Positions 1 to 8,500 of a DNA stretch of 64,000 nucleotides are shown here, in pieces. Within the stretch, counting starts at the first letter, position 1; every line of letters begins with the position of its first letter. The DNA lies in assembly GCF_026262505.1 (NCBI RefSeq), contig NC_067203.1, positions 12,474,392-12,538,391 of the forward strand, read 5' to 3'. The stretch is from Trichomonas vaginalis G3 (lineage: Eukaryota; Parabasalia; Trichomonadida; Trichomonadidae). The translations under genes were made by a program, and so were the position numbers. The notes below the pieces were generated by a model. The model made no database searches. It was not told the origin of the DNA and saw nothing but the letters and a program-made list of their open reading frames with translations.

Positions 1-3000
1 ACTTCAAGCCCAAATCTTCTGCTGTGAAGAATACTTCATTCATGATTCGTTTGGACATAGAAAGGATTGAAACACCTAATGGACAATAGTTAAAGTGACG
101 AACGATAGGTTTAAATGACTTTACACATGAAAGTTCGGAATCGGGGATGAACTCTATTGTCTGTATGTCATTATAGTTCTTAATGATATAGTCAGTGAGC
201 TTATTGTCCTTGATGAAACGAATCTTTTTGTCAATGGGCTTTAATATCGTCTTACCATAGATACTGTTCAAAAGAAGTTTGATGATCTCTTGTATCGGAT
301 TACCTTCCTTCTTATACTTAGCACGTAATTCGAAGAGCTTCTTAACTTCATTCCTTATTGTCATGTCCCTTTTTCCATCATAATAGTATCCATCAATGAC
401 TTTGCATGAGATCTCTTGGAACTTGATCAGATCTTGAAGCGTAATGTGGTCTACGAACATCTTGCAGCATGTATTGGAACTTCTGGCAACATGTAAGTCA
501 GGGTTGATGTCAGGATTGACGACAATCAATGGGAATGCTGAGTTCTTACCGATCGACAAGATCTCGATCTGACAGTAAAATCCTGAGATGAACTTTTCCT
601 TTGTTGGTTCAGCTTGGTCATCATCAAAGAGATGCTCCAACAAGTATTCACTGCTCTTCATCTCTTCTGTCATAACTTTTGGAATTCCTTCTAAACAGTA
701 AAGTCTAGCAATTGCTGATGGATACAATGATACAGCATCGAAGTCAGTGATGAGTTCTCCTTCATTGTATTGCTTCTTGTTCTCAGCTAGCATGCATCTT
801 CCTCCTTGAATACACTTGGAAATATATTCACGAGGTTTTCCTGCAAGATCAAAGAGATTACCGTTCTTCCAATATACTCTCTTCTCAAAGAGTTTGTTTG
901 AGATAGAACTTATTGAAACATAATCATAAGCATCTATTTCAAACTCAGTCATGAGGTCATTGCGGAACTTAAGAAAGCCATCTCGTAAAATGCGTACATC
1001 TTGACCGCAATAGAATGACGAATAAACTTCCATGTCAAAGTGTTCATCATCAATCTTGCAATCTTCAATCTTCTCAATGTTCTCATTAAAAGCTTCAATA
1101 TCTTTGACATGATTCATGGCATCATCGATGTTACCAACTTTAGTTGTATTAACTAACTCTTCCGTGTAGTAATTATATGGGAAAACTTCTTTTTCACCAC
1201 TAGTGAGGTGAAACATTTCAGGGAATCTTTCCAACTTAGTTGAGATGATTGCATAAGAGTCTTTGAAGCAGAGAAGTTTTCCTTTGTACTTTCCTTGTAT
1301 CTGCATCGTTTGTGAACCTTTGATGATTGGAGTTCCTGTAATCTCTTCTAACTGAGACATGAGAAAAGTGACATCGTACGATAAGTTGTGGAAATAAACT
1401 AAACTCTTATCTGGTAAAGCTTCGAGGAATTTTGACGCACAGTCACTTCCCCAAATTGATGTATAACCATCATCGTCATCTTCCATGAAACAAATGTTGT
1501 ATGCTTTGTGAATGTTTCCATCAGTTGATGCTTCGAAGTCAGCAAAGAAAACATGTTCTCTTGGGAACTTCATGTCTTTCTTCGTCTCTGAACTCCAATC
1601 TTTCTTCATCCTTGCGCAATAACGCTCATTGTATGTGAGGTCAATCATTTCTTCAAGGTTCTCATTATACATCGTTGTGAAGTATGTGCAAAGTTCTCCT
1701 GTTCTAATTGGTTCGAAATAATTGTTAGCAAACAAGAGTTCAATGACTTTTGCAAGTGGTGTAACTAACTTTGAGTTAATTGCATACCTTGTTTCATATC
1801 TTCTGTTAACTAACATCTTCTTCTCTAAAGTCCAATCCTTGCACAACTTACAAACATCTTCATAGTTCTTGATGAACATTGAACTTATTGGAAGCTTTTC
1901 GTTCAACATGTAGTGGTCATACATTAATAAAAGTTCTACTGTCATCTTTGGTTCTTCATCTGGTTCATAAGTATATGAATGATTTGAATACTTCTCGTTG
2001 TATTTGATGACATGGAACCTTATTCCTGTTTCTTTGGCAATAACCTTAATCTTTGACATTGGAAAATCTTTGACACGAATGATTTCCCTCATATGATTAA
2101 TTGTTGCTTCGTCAACACCAGCTTGAATACAAGCGTAGATGAAACATGAATCTTTCATCATCTTCTTTGCTGTCTCTGCATTAAGTTCGTTGAAGATCTG
2201 ATACCTCTCTAAGTTAATAGGTAATTTGCATGTCCATGTCCAAAGCTGACCATTACGTGACCTGTTTCTCTTCTTTGAATGGTTTTGTTTGATGATCTTG
2301 AGTGCGATCTTTTCTTGACCTGCTGCTCTCATCGTATCTAACATAACTTGTTCTTCAGCTGTGAGTTTATATGGTGTGTACGTTCCTTTTCTCAAAGCAG
2401 AAGCATCAACATCTGAATAAGCTGTATAGTCAAAGATCTCGATCTTCCTTAACGAAGGAATACTACAAAGGAAGAAGTCATAGTTTGATTCAAGGACTTT
2501 AGATGCTAATTCTTGTACTTCTGCTATTGGAGCTTCATTAAGTAACTGATGAACTAATGATCCCATTGTATTGATGTTCAAATGACGCAAAATGTTTCTC
2601 TTCTCATCAAAGTCGTAATAGAATGTCCACTTCTGTTTGAAAAGGTCTATCTGTCCAATGAACTTTGCCATAACTCTTGGAAACATCTTGTTGAAGTAAT
2701 CTTTTCCTCTTGGACTGTATTGGTCAATGTTAAACATAATGAATCTTTCTCCTGCTTTAGTTATTGGGTCTAACCATTTCTCATCAGGAAGTTTTTGACC
2801 ATTAATGTTCTTAACAACGTAAAAGGCATTCTGTATTTCTTTGTATGCTAATTCGCTCTCATCAATCTTTGGTGGAGGGTCTGAGTATATTGGTTGCATC
2901 TCCATTAACGCTCTATTATGAGATCTCTGATCGTGATCTAAAGCAACTGGGGAATTTGAAGCTGGAACATTCATGATACCATTGTAGTCATCATAGAAGC

Positions 3001-3181
3001 TCTTAGCATTCTTGAAAATATCTGCTACACTTCCTGTACCTCCTTGATTCTTAATTGCCAGAGCTAATTTATTGGTAATGTCTTTAGCTTTCTTAGGCAT
3101 TTTGATCCCAAACATATCAAGCATACCTTTCTTATCTTCTGGTGAAAGGTTATTAACTAATCCTTTTATAGCATTGAGCAT
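1..3181 (-). CDS. Protein-primed family B DNA polymerase of element A (3' part outside window)
   Basis: Replicates the element, by protein priming as in adenovirus and phi29 relatives. The frame is open for about 1060 residues from the start at 3181 to the window edge. An N-terminal extension of roughly 300 residues precedes the exonuclease domain. Exo I is seen as FADFEAST near residue 547, Exo II as YFHNLSYD near 593, polymerase motif A as DFDAVSLYPSA near 814 and motif B as LLNSIYGKT near 970. The motif C DTDS lies past the edge. It is clearly homologous to the polymerase at 27,601-31,379 but diverged, so the two elements are different lineages. The start is supported by TTTTTATCGG (minus strand, 3197-3206) just upstream. 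This copy has about 18 GATC sites; its homologue in element B has none. Confidence 0.93.
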   Translation of the reverse strand, partial: MLNAIKGLVNNLSPEDKKGMLDMFGIKMPKKAKDITNKLALAIKNQGGTGSVADIFKNAKSFYDDYNGIMNVPASNSPVALDHDQRSHNRALMEMQPIYSDPPPKIDESELAYKEIQNAFYVVKNINGQKLPDEKWLDPITKAGERFIMFNIDQYSPRGKDYFNKMFPRVMAKFIGQIDLFKQKWTFYYDFDEKRNILRHLNINTMGSLVHQLLNEAPIAEVQELASKVLESNYDFFLCSIPSLRKIEIFDYTAYSDVDASALRKGTYTPYKLTAEEQVMLDTMRAAGQEKIALKIIKQNHSKKRNRSRNGQLWTWTCKLPINLERYQIFNELNAETAKKMMKDSCFIYACIQAGVDEATINHMREIIRVKDFPMSKIKVIAKETGIRFHVIKYNEKYSNHSYTYEPDEEPKMTVELLLMYDHYMLNEKLPISSMFIKNYEDVCKLCKDWTLEKKMLVNRRYETRYAINSKLVTPLAKVIELLFANNYFEPIRTGELCTYFTTMYNENLEEMIDLTYNERYCARMKKDWSSETKKDMKFPREHVFFADFEASTDGNIHKAYNICFMEDDDDGYTSIWGSDCASKFLEALPDKSLVYFHNLSYDVTFLMSQLEEITGTPIIKGSQTMQIQGKYKGKLLCFKDSYAIISTKLERFPEMFHLTSGEKEVFPYNYYTEELVNTTKVGNIDDAMNHVKDIEAFNENIEKIEDCKIDDEHFDMEVYSSFYCGQDVRILRDGFLKFRNDLMTEFEIDAYDYVSISSISNKLFEKRVYWKNGNLFDLAGKPREYISKCIQGGRCMLAENKKQYNEGELITDFDAVSLYPSAIARLYCLEGIPKVMTEEMKSSEYLLEHLFDDDQAEPTKEKFISGFYCQIEILSIGKNSAFPLIVVNPDINPDLHVARSSNTCCKMFVDHITLQDLIKFQEISCKVIDGYYYDGKRDMTIRNEVKKLFELRAKYKKEGNPIQEIIKLLLNSIYGKTILKPIDKKIRFIKDNKLTDYIIKNYNDIQTIEFIPDSELSCVKSFKPIVRHFNYCPLGVSILSMSKRIMNEVFFTAEDLGLK

Positions 3182-3196
3182 GTTGGTCTTTTATAA

Positions 3197-3206
3197 CCGA
3201 TAAAAA
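3197..3206 (-). promoter_or_regulatory. TTTTTATC promoter-like motif of polymerase B (element A)
   Basis: On the minus strand this reads TTTTTATCGG, 16 bases before the start codon. The same core stands at a similar distance before several other Maverick genes in the window, so I infer an element-specific start signal. Confidence 0.45.
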
Positions 3207-3224
3207 AATATACGTTATTTTTTT

Positions 3225-4067
3225 TTAATCGTCATCGTAATCATAATCGTACGAAGATTCTGTATCATCATCACTGACATCATTGGTTTCTCTAACTTCT
3301 GGCTTATCTGGTTTAATCTCTATCACCATAAACATTGGTGACAATAATCGAACAGGCTGATCTTGGAAGTCAACTAAGGTAAACGTAACATTAGTTAGTT
3401 CCCATGGAAATGCATCTATCCATGGTGAGGATTCCTTACATATAAGTGGTTTACCAGATATCCAGAACTCATTGATGTTATAACATGTAGATCTGTACAT
3501 GATCTTTCTTCGATCATCAACTTGGTCAATATTATTGAACCCAGAGATGACAGACATTGATGAACGAAGGTATAACTGATACCCGAAGTTGAGCATAGGT
3601 GGTTTTGGCATTTGTAGATAATAATTATGTACAATAGGTAGTTCTATTCCATATGCACCTAAAATAAGATTTGCTCTATGTGAAGCATCTTTTAAATAGA
3701 CTTTATGTCCTTTGTCCTGTGACGTAAATATAAGTTGATTCGTAGCACTCAGTGAAACTGTTACATTATGTTGACCTTTTTTCTTGTTATAATAATCAAA
3801 CTGTTTTGTTACAATCTCTTGTAGTTTTGATACAATAGTATCCATATCAAATGAAAGAGCTGACTTAAATGTACACACCTTTTCTTCTCCATCTTCGTCT
3901 AACTGTAAGACAAAATAATCTGTTTCGTCACAAACAATAAAGTTCGCCATAGTACTGACACTTTTTACTCTCATCTTTATCTTACTTGGATGCCCCATGT
4001 TAGGATCTGCTTGAAACTGTATTGTCCCGTAGTTATTAGGATCAGTCGATTGTAGATAATACATCAT
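3225..4067 (-). CDS. Element A 280-aa protein, possible minor capsid (penton-like) protein
   Basis: A 280-aa protein with no recognised catalytic motif, predicted by eye to be rich in beta strands. It has a central HRANLILGAY segment and an acidic tail (VSDDDTESS then alternating D and Y). Noisy homologues of the HR..L.LGAY segment occur on the minus strand in element B near 14,700 and 18,700, again beside and divergent from a fibre gene. That conserved pairing suggests it anchors the fibre or forms the vertex. The start codons of this gene and the fibre gene are only 19 bases apart, so they must share one bidirectional promoter. A single-jelly-roll minor capsid protein is my best guess; structure prediction would decide. 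Confidence 0.6.
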   Translation of the reverse strand: MMYYLQSTDPNNYGTIQFQADPNMGHPSKIKMRVKSVSTMANFIVCDETDYFVLQLDEDGEEKVCTFKSALSFDMDTIVSKLQEIVTKQFDYYNKKKGQHNVTVSLSATNQLIFTSQDKGHKVYLKDASHRANLILGAYGIELPIVHNYYLQMPKPPMLNFGYQLYLRSSMSVISGFNNIDQVDDRRKIMYRSTCYNINEFWISGKPLICKESSPWIDAFPWELTNVTFTLVDFQDQPVRLLSPMFMVIEIKPDKPEVRETNDVSDDDTESSYDYDYDDD

Positions 4068-4086
4068 TTTTATATGTAGTAAAAGA
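4068..4086. promoter_or_regulatory. 19-bp bidirectional promoter between minor-capsid-like and fibre genes
   Basis: Only 19 bases separate two divergent start codons. The spacer reads TTTTTATATG on the plus strand, close to the TTTTTATC motif seen before other Maverick genes, and is A+T-rich on the other strand. Any 5' leaders must be extremely short. Host initiator TCAYTW is not evident. Confidence 0.45.
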
Positions 4087-6699
4087 ATGAGTGTTGTTCC
4101 ATATGCATATGAATGTTATAAGTCTAGCGTACTTCAATATAAAGAATATACTCTCAGAATTACTGATAATGCTTTAGTCATACATAAAGAAGGTGCTGAT
4201 GAAGACATTACCATCGGTCCTGGTATATTACCTATCGAGCAACCAGATGGTACAATTGTTGAAACAGACTTAAATCAATACCTTCAAGCGTTACAGAATC
4301 GTGTGACAAAAGTAGAGAATAATTACTTAGATGCTCCATTCTTCACAACTGATAGAGATTATATGTTTTCATGTATGGCGAGTAATGGTTTGCAAGAAAC
4401 TCGTGAGGTAAATATTAATGAAGCATTAGAGACTATAATATATCATGTTAAACGGTTATTATCGATTGACCATGGAGTTCATTTTGACCCAAGGTCTACA
4501 CTGTTCAATATACCAATGATTGAAAACAGTCAATTAACATTTAAAGAAGATACATTGTATAATGCTTTAAACGCAGCATTTGCTTATATATTAGGTCATG
4601 AACAAGTACAAAATAGTGGTATTGCAATATACTTAGATAAAGTTATGTTAAAGAAACCATTGACATTCACAGAAGATGGTCCAAAAGCAACTGGTATTGT
4701 TGGTGATGGAACATTATTGACGAAAGAATACTTAGCAAGTCATGTCGGAGAATTTTTCTCCACTAATGATAGCATCAGTACAACACCAGAAGTTATTTTA
4801 TTGAAGAAACCAATCACATTTGATGTTAAAGGAAAGACAAAAGCAACTGGTATAGCTGGCGATGGAGTTCTTCTGACTAAGGAATACTTGAAGAAAAATA
4901 TCAATGACTTCGTTGAAATTGTCAAAGATAAAGAATCTGGTCTTAAGTTCAACCCTTTATCATTCATCTTTGCCATAGCAAACGCCGGTGCTACTGCAGC
5001 CTCATGGATATCACTCCAGAGTCAAATAAATGCTCTTTGGGCTTTTGTTGAAAGTCAAGAAGGTATAGATACTGTTCTTGACACTCTGGGTAATCTTGGT
5101 CCAAATCATAAAGGAGGTTTTGTGGATGGAATAAAAAATTTAGTTGAAAAGACTAAAACAAGTTTCCAGAAGATAACTCATATAGAAAGATTCAGAAATG
5201 AAGGTTATATGGAACTTGAGAGTTTTGATGTGACTGGACCTTTGGAACCAATTCCAATGCCACGTGATGCTAATGATGAAGAAGAGAAAGATCCTGGACC
5301 AAAAACAATCATTTCTACGTTAAGTACTTTGTACCCTGATTTTGTGACCTTAGTGAAAGTTGCTAATACATCAAGAAAGAACAATAATATTAATATGTCT
5401 GGTACTGATGACCTTACTGATTATCTTTATCTCATTCTTGCTGAATTAGCGAAGAAAGTTGAGGAGAACAAAAATAATGGAGGAAGAACTGCACTTAAGA
5501 TTGCAGACAAAGCTGACAAAAGTTATGTTGACGAAGAGATACGTAAAGTTGCATCTAAAGAATATACTTTATCACAGTCTGTCATACTTAAGACAATCAA
5601 AGGTCCAGAGAAAGATATGTACCCAGGTGATGGTACAACAGTTAAAGTTAATGAAAGAGTTTCATTCCCATCTGGTATTGATGCAAAAGAAGTATATATT
5701 AATGGTGAAAACATCAATACAACATTGATTCCTTTGAAAAATAATGAGTTCACTGAACCTTTGACAGTTAAATCAATTCGTTCAAGAGAAGACAAACCTG
5801 TTATAATCAATAAAATAAGAGCAGACGACATAATATTGAACTATACCCTTGGTTCAAGTGCACCTTTAGAGAATCCAAGTACAAGCGTAAAAGATACACT
5901 AAACTCCTTAAATAACAAATGTATGAACATTGAAGGTCATGTCAGAAACTTTGAAACACATGAACTACCAGCAATGTTAGATAAAAAAGCCGACAAAGAA
6001 CATACACATAAATCCTTCACTACTGTTGCTATAGAAAGTATTGAAGGAACGGTTGAAGAAACTGGTGGGGATACATTATATTGTAAACCTCCTAACTTTC
6101 CACAAGGTTTAACATCGGATGACGACATAACGACGATGTTAAACATTAGATGTAAAGATGTTTATGTCATGAAGGATGAACATAATATTAAATTCACTGC
6201 TCAAGATTTATATGACAAGAAAGCAGACAAAACAGAGCTTCAAACATTAAAGACAGAAATACTTCAAACATTATATCCTGTTGGTTCTATTTATACGTCA
6301 ATGAACTCAACAAATCCAGAAACAGTTCTGGGTTTTGGTACATGGCAGCAGATTGTAGACAAATTCTTATACTGTGCAAACTCTTCAAAGCAAACAGGAG
6401 GTTCGAAGAAAATTACTGAAGCAAACCTTCCACCGCACACTCATACAGGAACTACAAACACAACAGGTAGTCATTCACATTCAATAACAAAAAGAGGTTA
6501 TACAAATCTTGCAGCAGGTTCGGATAGACAGGGAATGCATAGATATGATATTTCAAGTGACCCAGTAGATTCAAGCGCAGGTATTTTCTGTGGAACCACA
6601 GGAAATCATTCACACACTTTCACAACAAATCCAACAGGCTCGGGTGCAGATTATATGCCACCATTTATGACTGTATTCGCTTGGTTCAGAGCTGCTTAA
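4087..6699 (+). CDS. Phage-tail-fibre-like protein of element A
   Basis: An 870-aa likely receptor-binding fibre. The N-terminal part is short and particle-like, then come two copies of a module containing KATGI.GDG.LLTKEYL (about residues 195-280). Trimeric fibre-type linkers follow (KADKSYVDEEI, KADKEHTHKS, KADKTELQTL). Residues 731-870 match the phage fibre/baseplate C-terminal type: YPVGSIYTS, GFGTWQQI, a GGS turn, PHTHT, SHSHS and NHSHT histidine pairs, and the end PPFMTVFAWFRAA. Such His-x-His pairs bind metal in phage fibres. Segment 5818-6000 is nearly identical to the fibre of element B (about 21,380-21,560), so blocks have been shared. By eye it holds one GATC in 2.6 kb while its neighbours are dense in GATC. 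Function as a fibre on a Polinton particle is inference. Confidence 0.85.
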   Translation: MSVVPYAYECYKSSVLQYKEYTLRITDNALVIHKEGADEDITIGPGILPIEQPDGTIVETDLNQYLQALQNRVTKVENNYLDAPFFTTDRDYMFSCMASNGLQETREVNINEALETIIYHVKRLLSIDHGVHFDPRSTLFNIPMIENSQLTFKEDTLYNALNAAFAYILGHEQVQNSGIAIYLDKVMLKKPLTFTEDGPKATGIVGDGTLLTKEYLASHVGEFFSTNDSISTTPEVILLKKPITFDVKGKTKATGIAGDGVLLTKEYLKKNINDFVEIVKDKESGLKFNPLSFIFAIANAGATAASWISLQSQINALWAFVESQEGIDTVLDTLGNLGPNHKGGFVDGIKNLVEKTKTSFQKITHIERFRNEGYMELESFDVTGPLEPIPMPRDANDEEEKDPGPKTIISTLSTLYPDFVTLVKVANTSRKNNNINMSGTDDLTDYLYLILAELAKKVEENKNNGGRTALKIADKADKSYVDEEIRKVASKEYTLSQSVILKTIKGPEKDMYPGDGTTVKVNERVSFPSGIDAKEVYINGENINTTLIPLKNNEFTEPLTVKSIRSREDKPVIINKIRADDIILNYTLGSSAPLENPSTSVKDTLNSLNNKCMNIEGHVRNFETHELPAMLDKKADKEHTHKSFTTVAIESIEGTVEETGGDTLYCKPPNFPQGLTSDDDITTMLNIRCKDVYVMKDEHNIKFTAQDLYDKKADKTELQTLKTEILQTLYPVGSIYTSMNSTNPETVLGFGTWQQIVDKFLYCANSSKQTGGSKKITEANLPPHTHTGTTNTTGSHSHSITKRGYTNLAAGSDRQGMHRYDISSDPVDSSAGIFCGTTGNHSHTFTTNPTGSGADYMPPFMTVFAWFRAA

Positions 6700-6869
6700 C
6701 TCAAGATCACGATCACAAACTGTTTCTCAGTATGAATGAGTAGCTCTATTTTTACATCATTACTGAAGTATTTCTTTTCTTCATCAATGACAGAAAGAAT
6801 GTTTTCATCATCTTTTAAAGATCTTACCAAAGTTAGATCTTCATCAGAAAATCTCAAAGAAAGACTCAT
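6696..6869 (-). CDS. Small 57-aa Maverick protein, convergent with fibre
   Basis: An open frame of 57 residues starting MSLSLRFSDEDLTLVRSLKD, acidic in the middle and hydrophobic at the end (FVIVILS). It overlaps the last bases of the fibre gene. Upstream on its strand is TTTTTATTAG, like the motif before other element genes, followed by a short A+T leader. The spacer up to the next start (6934) holds promoters for both directions. I do not recognise a family. Confidence 0.5.
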   Translation of the reverse strand: MSLSLRFSDEDLTLVRSLKDDENILSVIDEEKKYFSNDVKIELLIHTEKQFVIVILS

Positions 6870-6900
6870 TTATGCACTAATAAAAATATAGCTAATTATT

Positions 6901-6923
6901 TTTTTATCTGAACTTTTTATCGG
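6901..6923 (+). promoter_or_regulatory. Double TTTTTATC promoter-like motif before 147-aa gene
   Basis: TTTTTATCTG at 6901-6910 and TTTTTATCGG at 6914-6923, the second 10 bases before the ATG at 6934. It belongs to the recurring element-specific motif. Confidence 0.5.
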
Positions 6924-6933
6924 GTATATAAAG

Positions 6934-7377
6934 ATGTCTGAACATCATATAAAGTTCTTTAAGATCCAACAGTTTGTAGATGAAGTGAAGAAGCAAAATA
7001 AAACAGCAAAGAGACTACTTATATGCTTACCACAAACATTATGTCAAGGAAAGTATGGTTATAGTGCAAGTCCGATCATGATCTTTGTCGATAAGCAGAA
7101 ATACACAAATGAAGGTTTAGCTAATTTACTCAAGTTTGAAAAGATAGCTATAAACATTCCTGACCATTTCTCAGCGAGAATAAACCTTGACAAGACTAAA
7201 AGTTATTGTTTATATGTAGATCTCACGAAATCAACAAAGAGTAAAGACAAAGAATATAACCCAGTTGAACTTAAGACAATGGGTAAGAACTTACTCAAAG
7301 CTGCTATCAAACCTGTCGAAGAGATCGACATTGAGGATGAAGCAGAAGAAATAGATGTAGATCCTGATGCATTATAA
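6934..7377 (+). CDS. Conserved Maverick protein, 147 aa (paralogue in element B)
   Basis: A 147-residue protein with an acidic tail ending EEIDVDPDAL. The gene at 26,610-27,083 (157 aa, minus strand) has the same plan: an N-terminal helix with an aromatic/Lys motif, a middle segment (IMIFVDKQKYTNEGLANLL here, LAIVIDRKRYTSQELAVVL there), then an acidic end (EEIDPEAI there). The two are clearly homologous yet diverged, so this is a core gene of these elements. The function is unknown. The middle segment suggests a compact alpha/beta fold, and the acidic tail might bind basic core proteins. I see no catalytic motif. Confidence 0.75.
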   Translation: MSEHHIKFFKIQQFVDEVKKQNKTAKRLLICLPQTLCQGKYGYSASPIMIFVDKQKYTNEGLANLLKFEKIAINIPDHFSARINLDKTKSYCLYVDLTKSTKSKDKEYNPVELKTMGKNLLKAAIKPVEEIDIEDEAEEIDVDPDAL

Positions 7378-7455
7378 ACGATAAAGTTTATTTTTGGAGG
7401 AAGATGGTGTCAGACCCTTTAATCTGGTATGCTTGTTCTAGGTAATTGCAGAAAC

Positions 7456-7689
7456 CTAGAAAGATTGTATTGGTCTGAGTTTCATATCTGTTCTCTCATC
7501 TCTCCATTGAAGCAAGTAAATTTTCATGAAGAGTTCGTCTGGATTCTCAGGTTTTGGTACACACTGATCGAAGATCTGTATGACCTCTTCATGACCGTAC
7601 TCCCTATGGTCAGACATGAGTGTTAAGAAGAACATTTGCATCTTCGGACCAGGTTTAGCATCTATGCAACGAGTGGGTCTCATTGACAT
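7456..7689 (-). CDS. Small hypothetical protein (77 aa), element A
   Basis: Opens with MSMRPTRCIDAKPGPKMQ and ends MKLRPIQSF, with a central HREYGHEEVIQIFDQ. No family recognised. Its start lies 24 bases from the divergent start at 7713, so the two share an upstream region. An ATG was preferred to the upstream GTG in the same frame. Confidence 0.45.
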   Translation of the reverse strand: MSMRPTRCIDAKPGPKMQMFFLTLMSDHREYGHEEVIQIFDQCVPKPENPDELFMKIYLLQWRDERTDMKLRPIQSF

Positions 7690-7694
7690 TTTTG

Positions 7695-7700
7695 TCACTT
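7695..7700 (+). promoter_or_regulatory. Host-type initiator (TCACTT) before 68-aa gene
   Basis: TCACTT matches the known Trichomonas initiator TCAYTW and sits 18 bases before the ATG at 7713, the usual host spacing. Most structural genes of these elements use a TTTTTATC motif instead, so this gene may be expressed as host genes are. Confidence 0.4.
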
Positions 7701-7712
7701 TTATTTGGTCGA

Positions 7713-7919
7713 ATGGAAGGATTCGAGTTCATGCCACTTGACAGCAAAGAAGGTGCAGAAGAGGTTGTTGTTGCTGCATTCTATGCGAGCTCACACGTTG
7801 ACGCATTCCGAACTTACCAGGATGACCTCGAAAAAGAAGGTCGAAAGCTTGGAAAGATCCAAATGTTGCTTGAGTTCTTCCGTGGAAACCTTGCACAGAA
7901 GTATGAGAAGAAAGAATAA
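7713..7919 (+). CDS. Small hypothetical protein (68 aa), element A
   Basis: A 68-residue protein starting MEGFEFMPLDSKEG and ending in a basic stretch AQKYEKKE. It is rich in charged residues and alanine, probably helical in its second half. The ATG at 7713 was chosen over an in-frame upstream TTG because an initiator-like TCACTT lies 18 bases before it. G+C at third positions is higher than in the capsid-type genes. No family recognised. Confidence 0.5.
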   Translation: MEGFEFMPLDSKEGAEEVVVAAFYASSHVDAFRTYQDDLEKEGRKLGKIQMLLEFFRGNLAQKYEKKE

Positions 7920-7976
7920 ACAACTAATTATTACTGAGCTTAGCTCATAAATGTAAGTTTTTACTCTGATCAGATC

Positions 7977-8483
7977 TTAGATCTCGTCGGGACAAGCGGA
8001 AAGGATAAAGTCCATGAGCTGGACTTTTGTCTTAGTGAGCGGTACTGCGGTCATGAGTAGTTCGCGCTTGTTTGAGCCACTTGGAACGCGACCCTTCCAA
8101 TTCCTCATAGATCTCAAGGCAGAGATCGTGAAGAACTCAAGGACAAAGAGTCTTTGAGACTTGGTAAGGAATCCCTCATCATCTCTTTCATCCTGGAGGG
8201 TCTTTGTGGATGCAGTGGACTTGATCTCGTCTTCCTCGATCGGATCATTCTCATAATCTTCATCACCCTTCTTCCTAAACGTCATCTGCTCTCTCTTGTA
8301 GTCGTTCCTGAGAGCATTGAGTCCAGCTTCAAGATCTTGTGAGTTCTTTGCAGGTTTATTGAAAGTTTTCTTTTCCTGCATTTGCTGTATAAGCTGGGTT
8401 TGCTGTTGCATCATCTGCATCATCATTGCCATCATATCTAGTGTTGGTGATGCTGGAGCTGGTGTTGTACCATCTTGGGACAT
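7977..8483 (-). CDS. Met/Gln-rich helical protein (168 aa), element A
   Basis: Starts MSQDGTTPAPASPTLDMM at 8483, followed by a Met/Gln-rich segment (MMAMMMQMMQQQTQLIQQM), an acidic/Lys linker, and a C-terminal domain with RLFVLEFFTISALRSMRNW. The frame stays open through the neighbouring 15-bp array to 8942, but the array has no stop in most frames, so the true start is taken at 8483 just outside it. The opposite-strand gene at 8928 starts on the other side of the array. The role is unknown; the Met/Gln tract suggests oligomerisation. Confidence 0.6.
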   Translation of the reverse strand: MSQDGTTPAPASPTLDMMAMMMQMMQQQTQLIQQMQEKKTFNKPAKNSQDLEAGLNALRNDYKREQMTFRKKGDEDYENDPIEEDEIKSTASTKTLQDERDDEGFLTKSQRLFVLEFFTISALRSMRNWKGRVPSGSNKRELLMTAVPLTKTKVQLMDFILSACPDEI

Positions 8484-8500
8484 TCGGTCGTCGGTTATGT

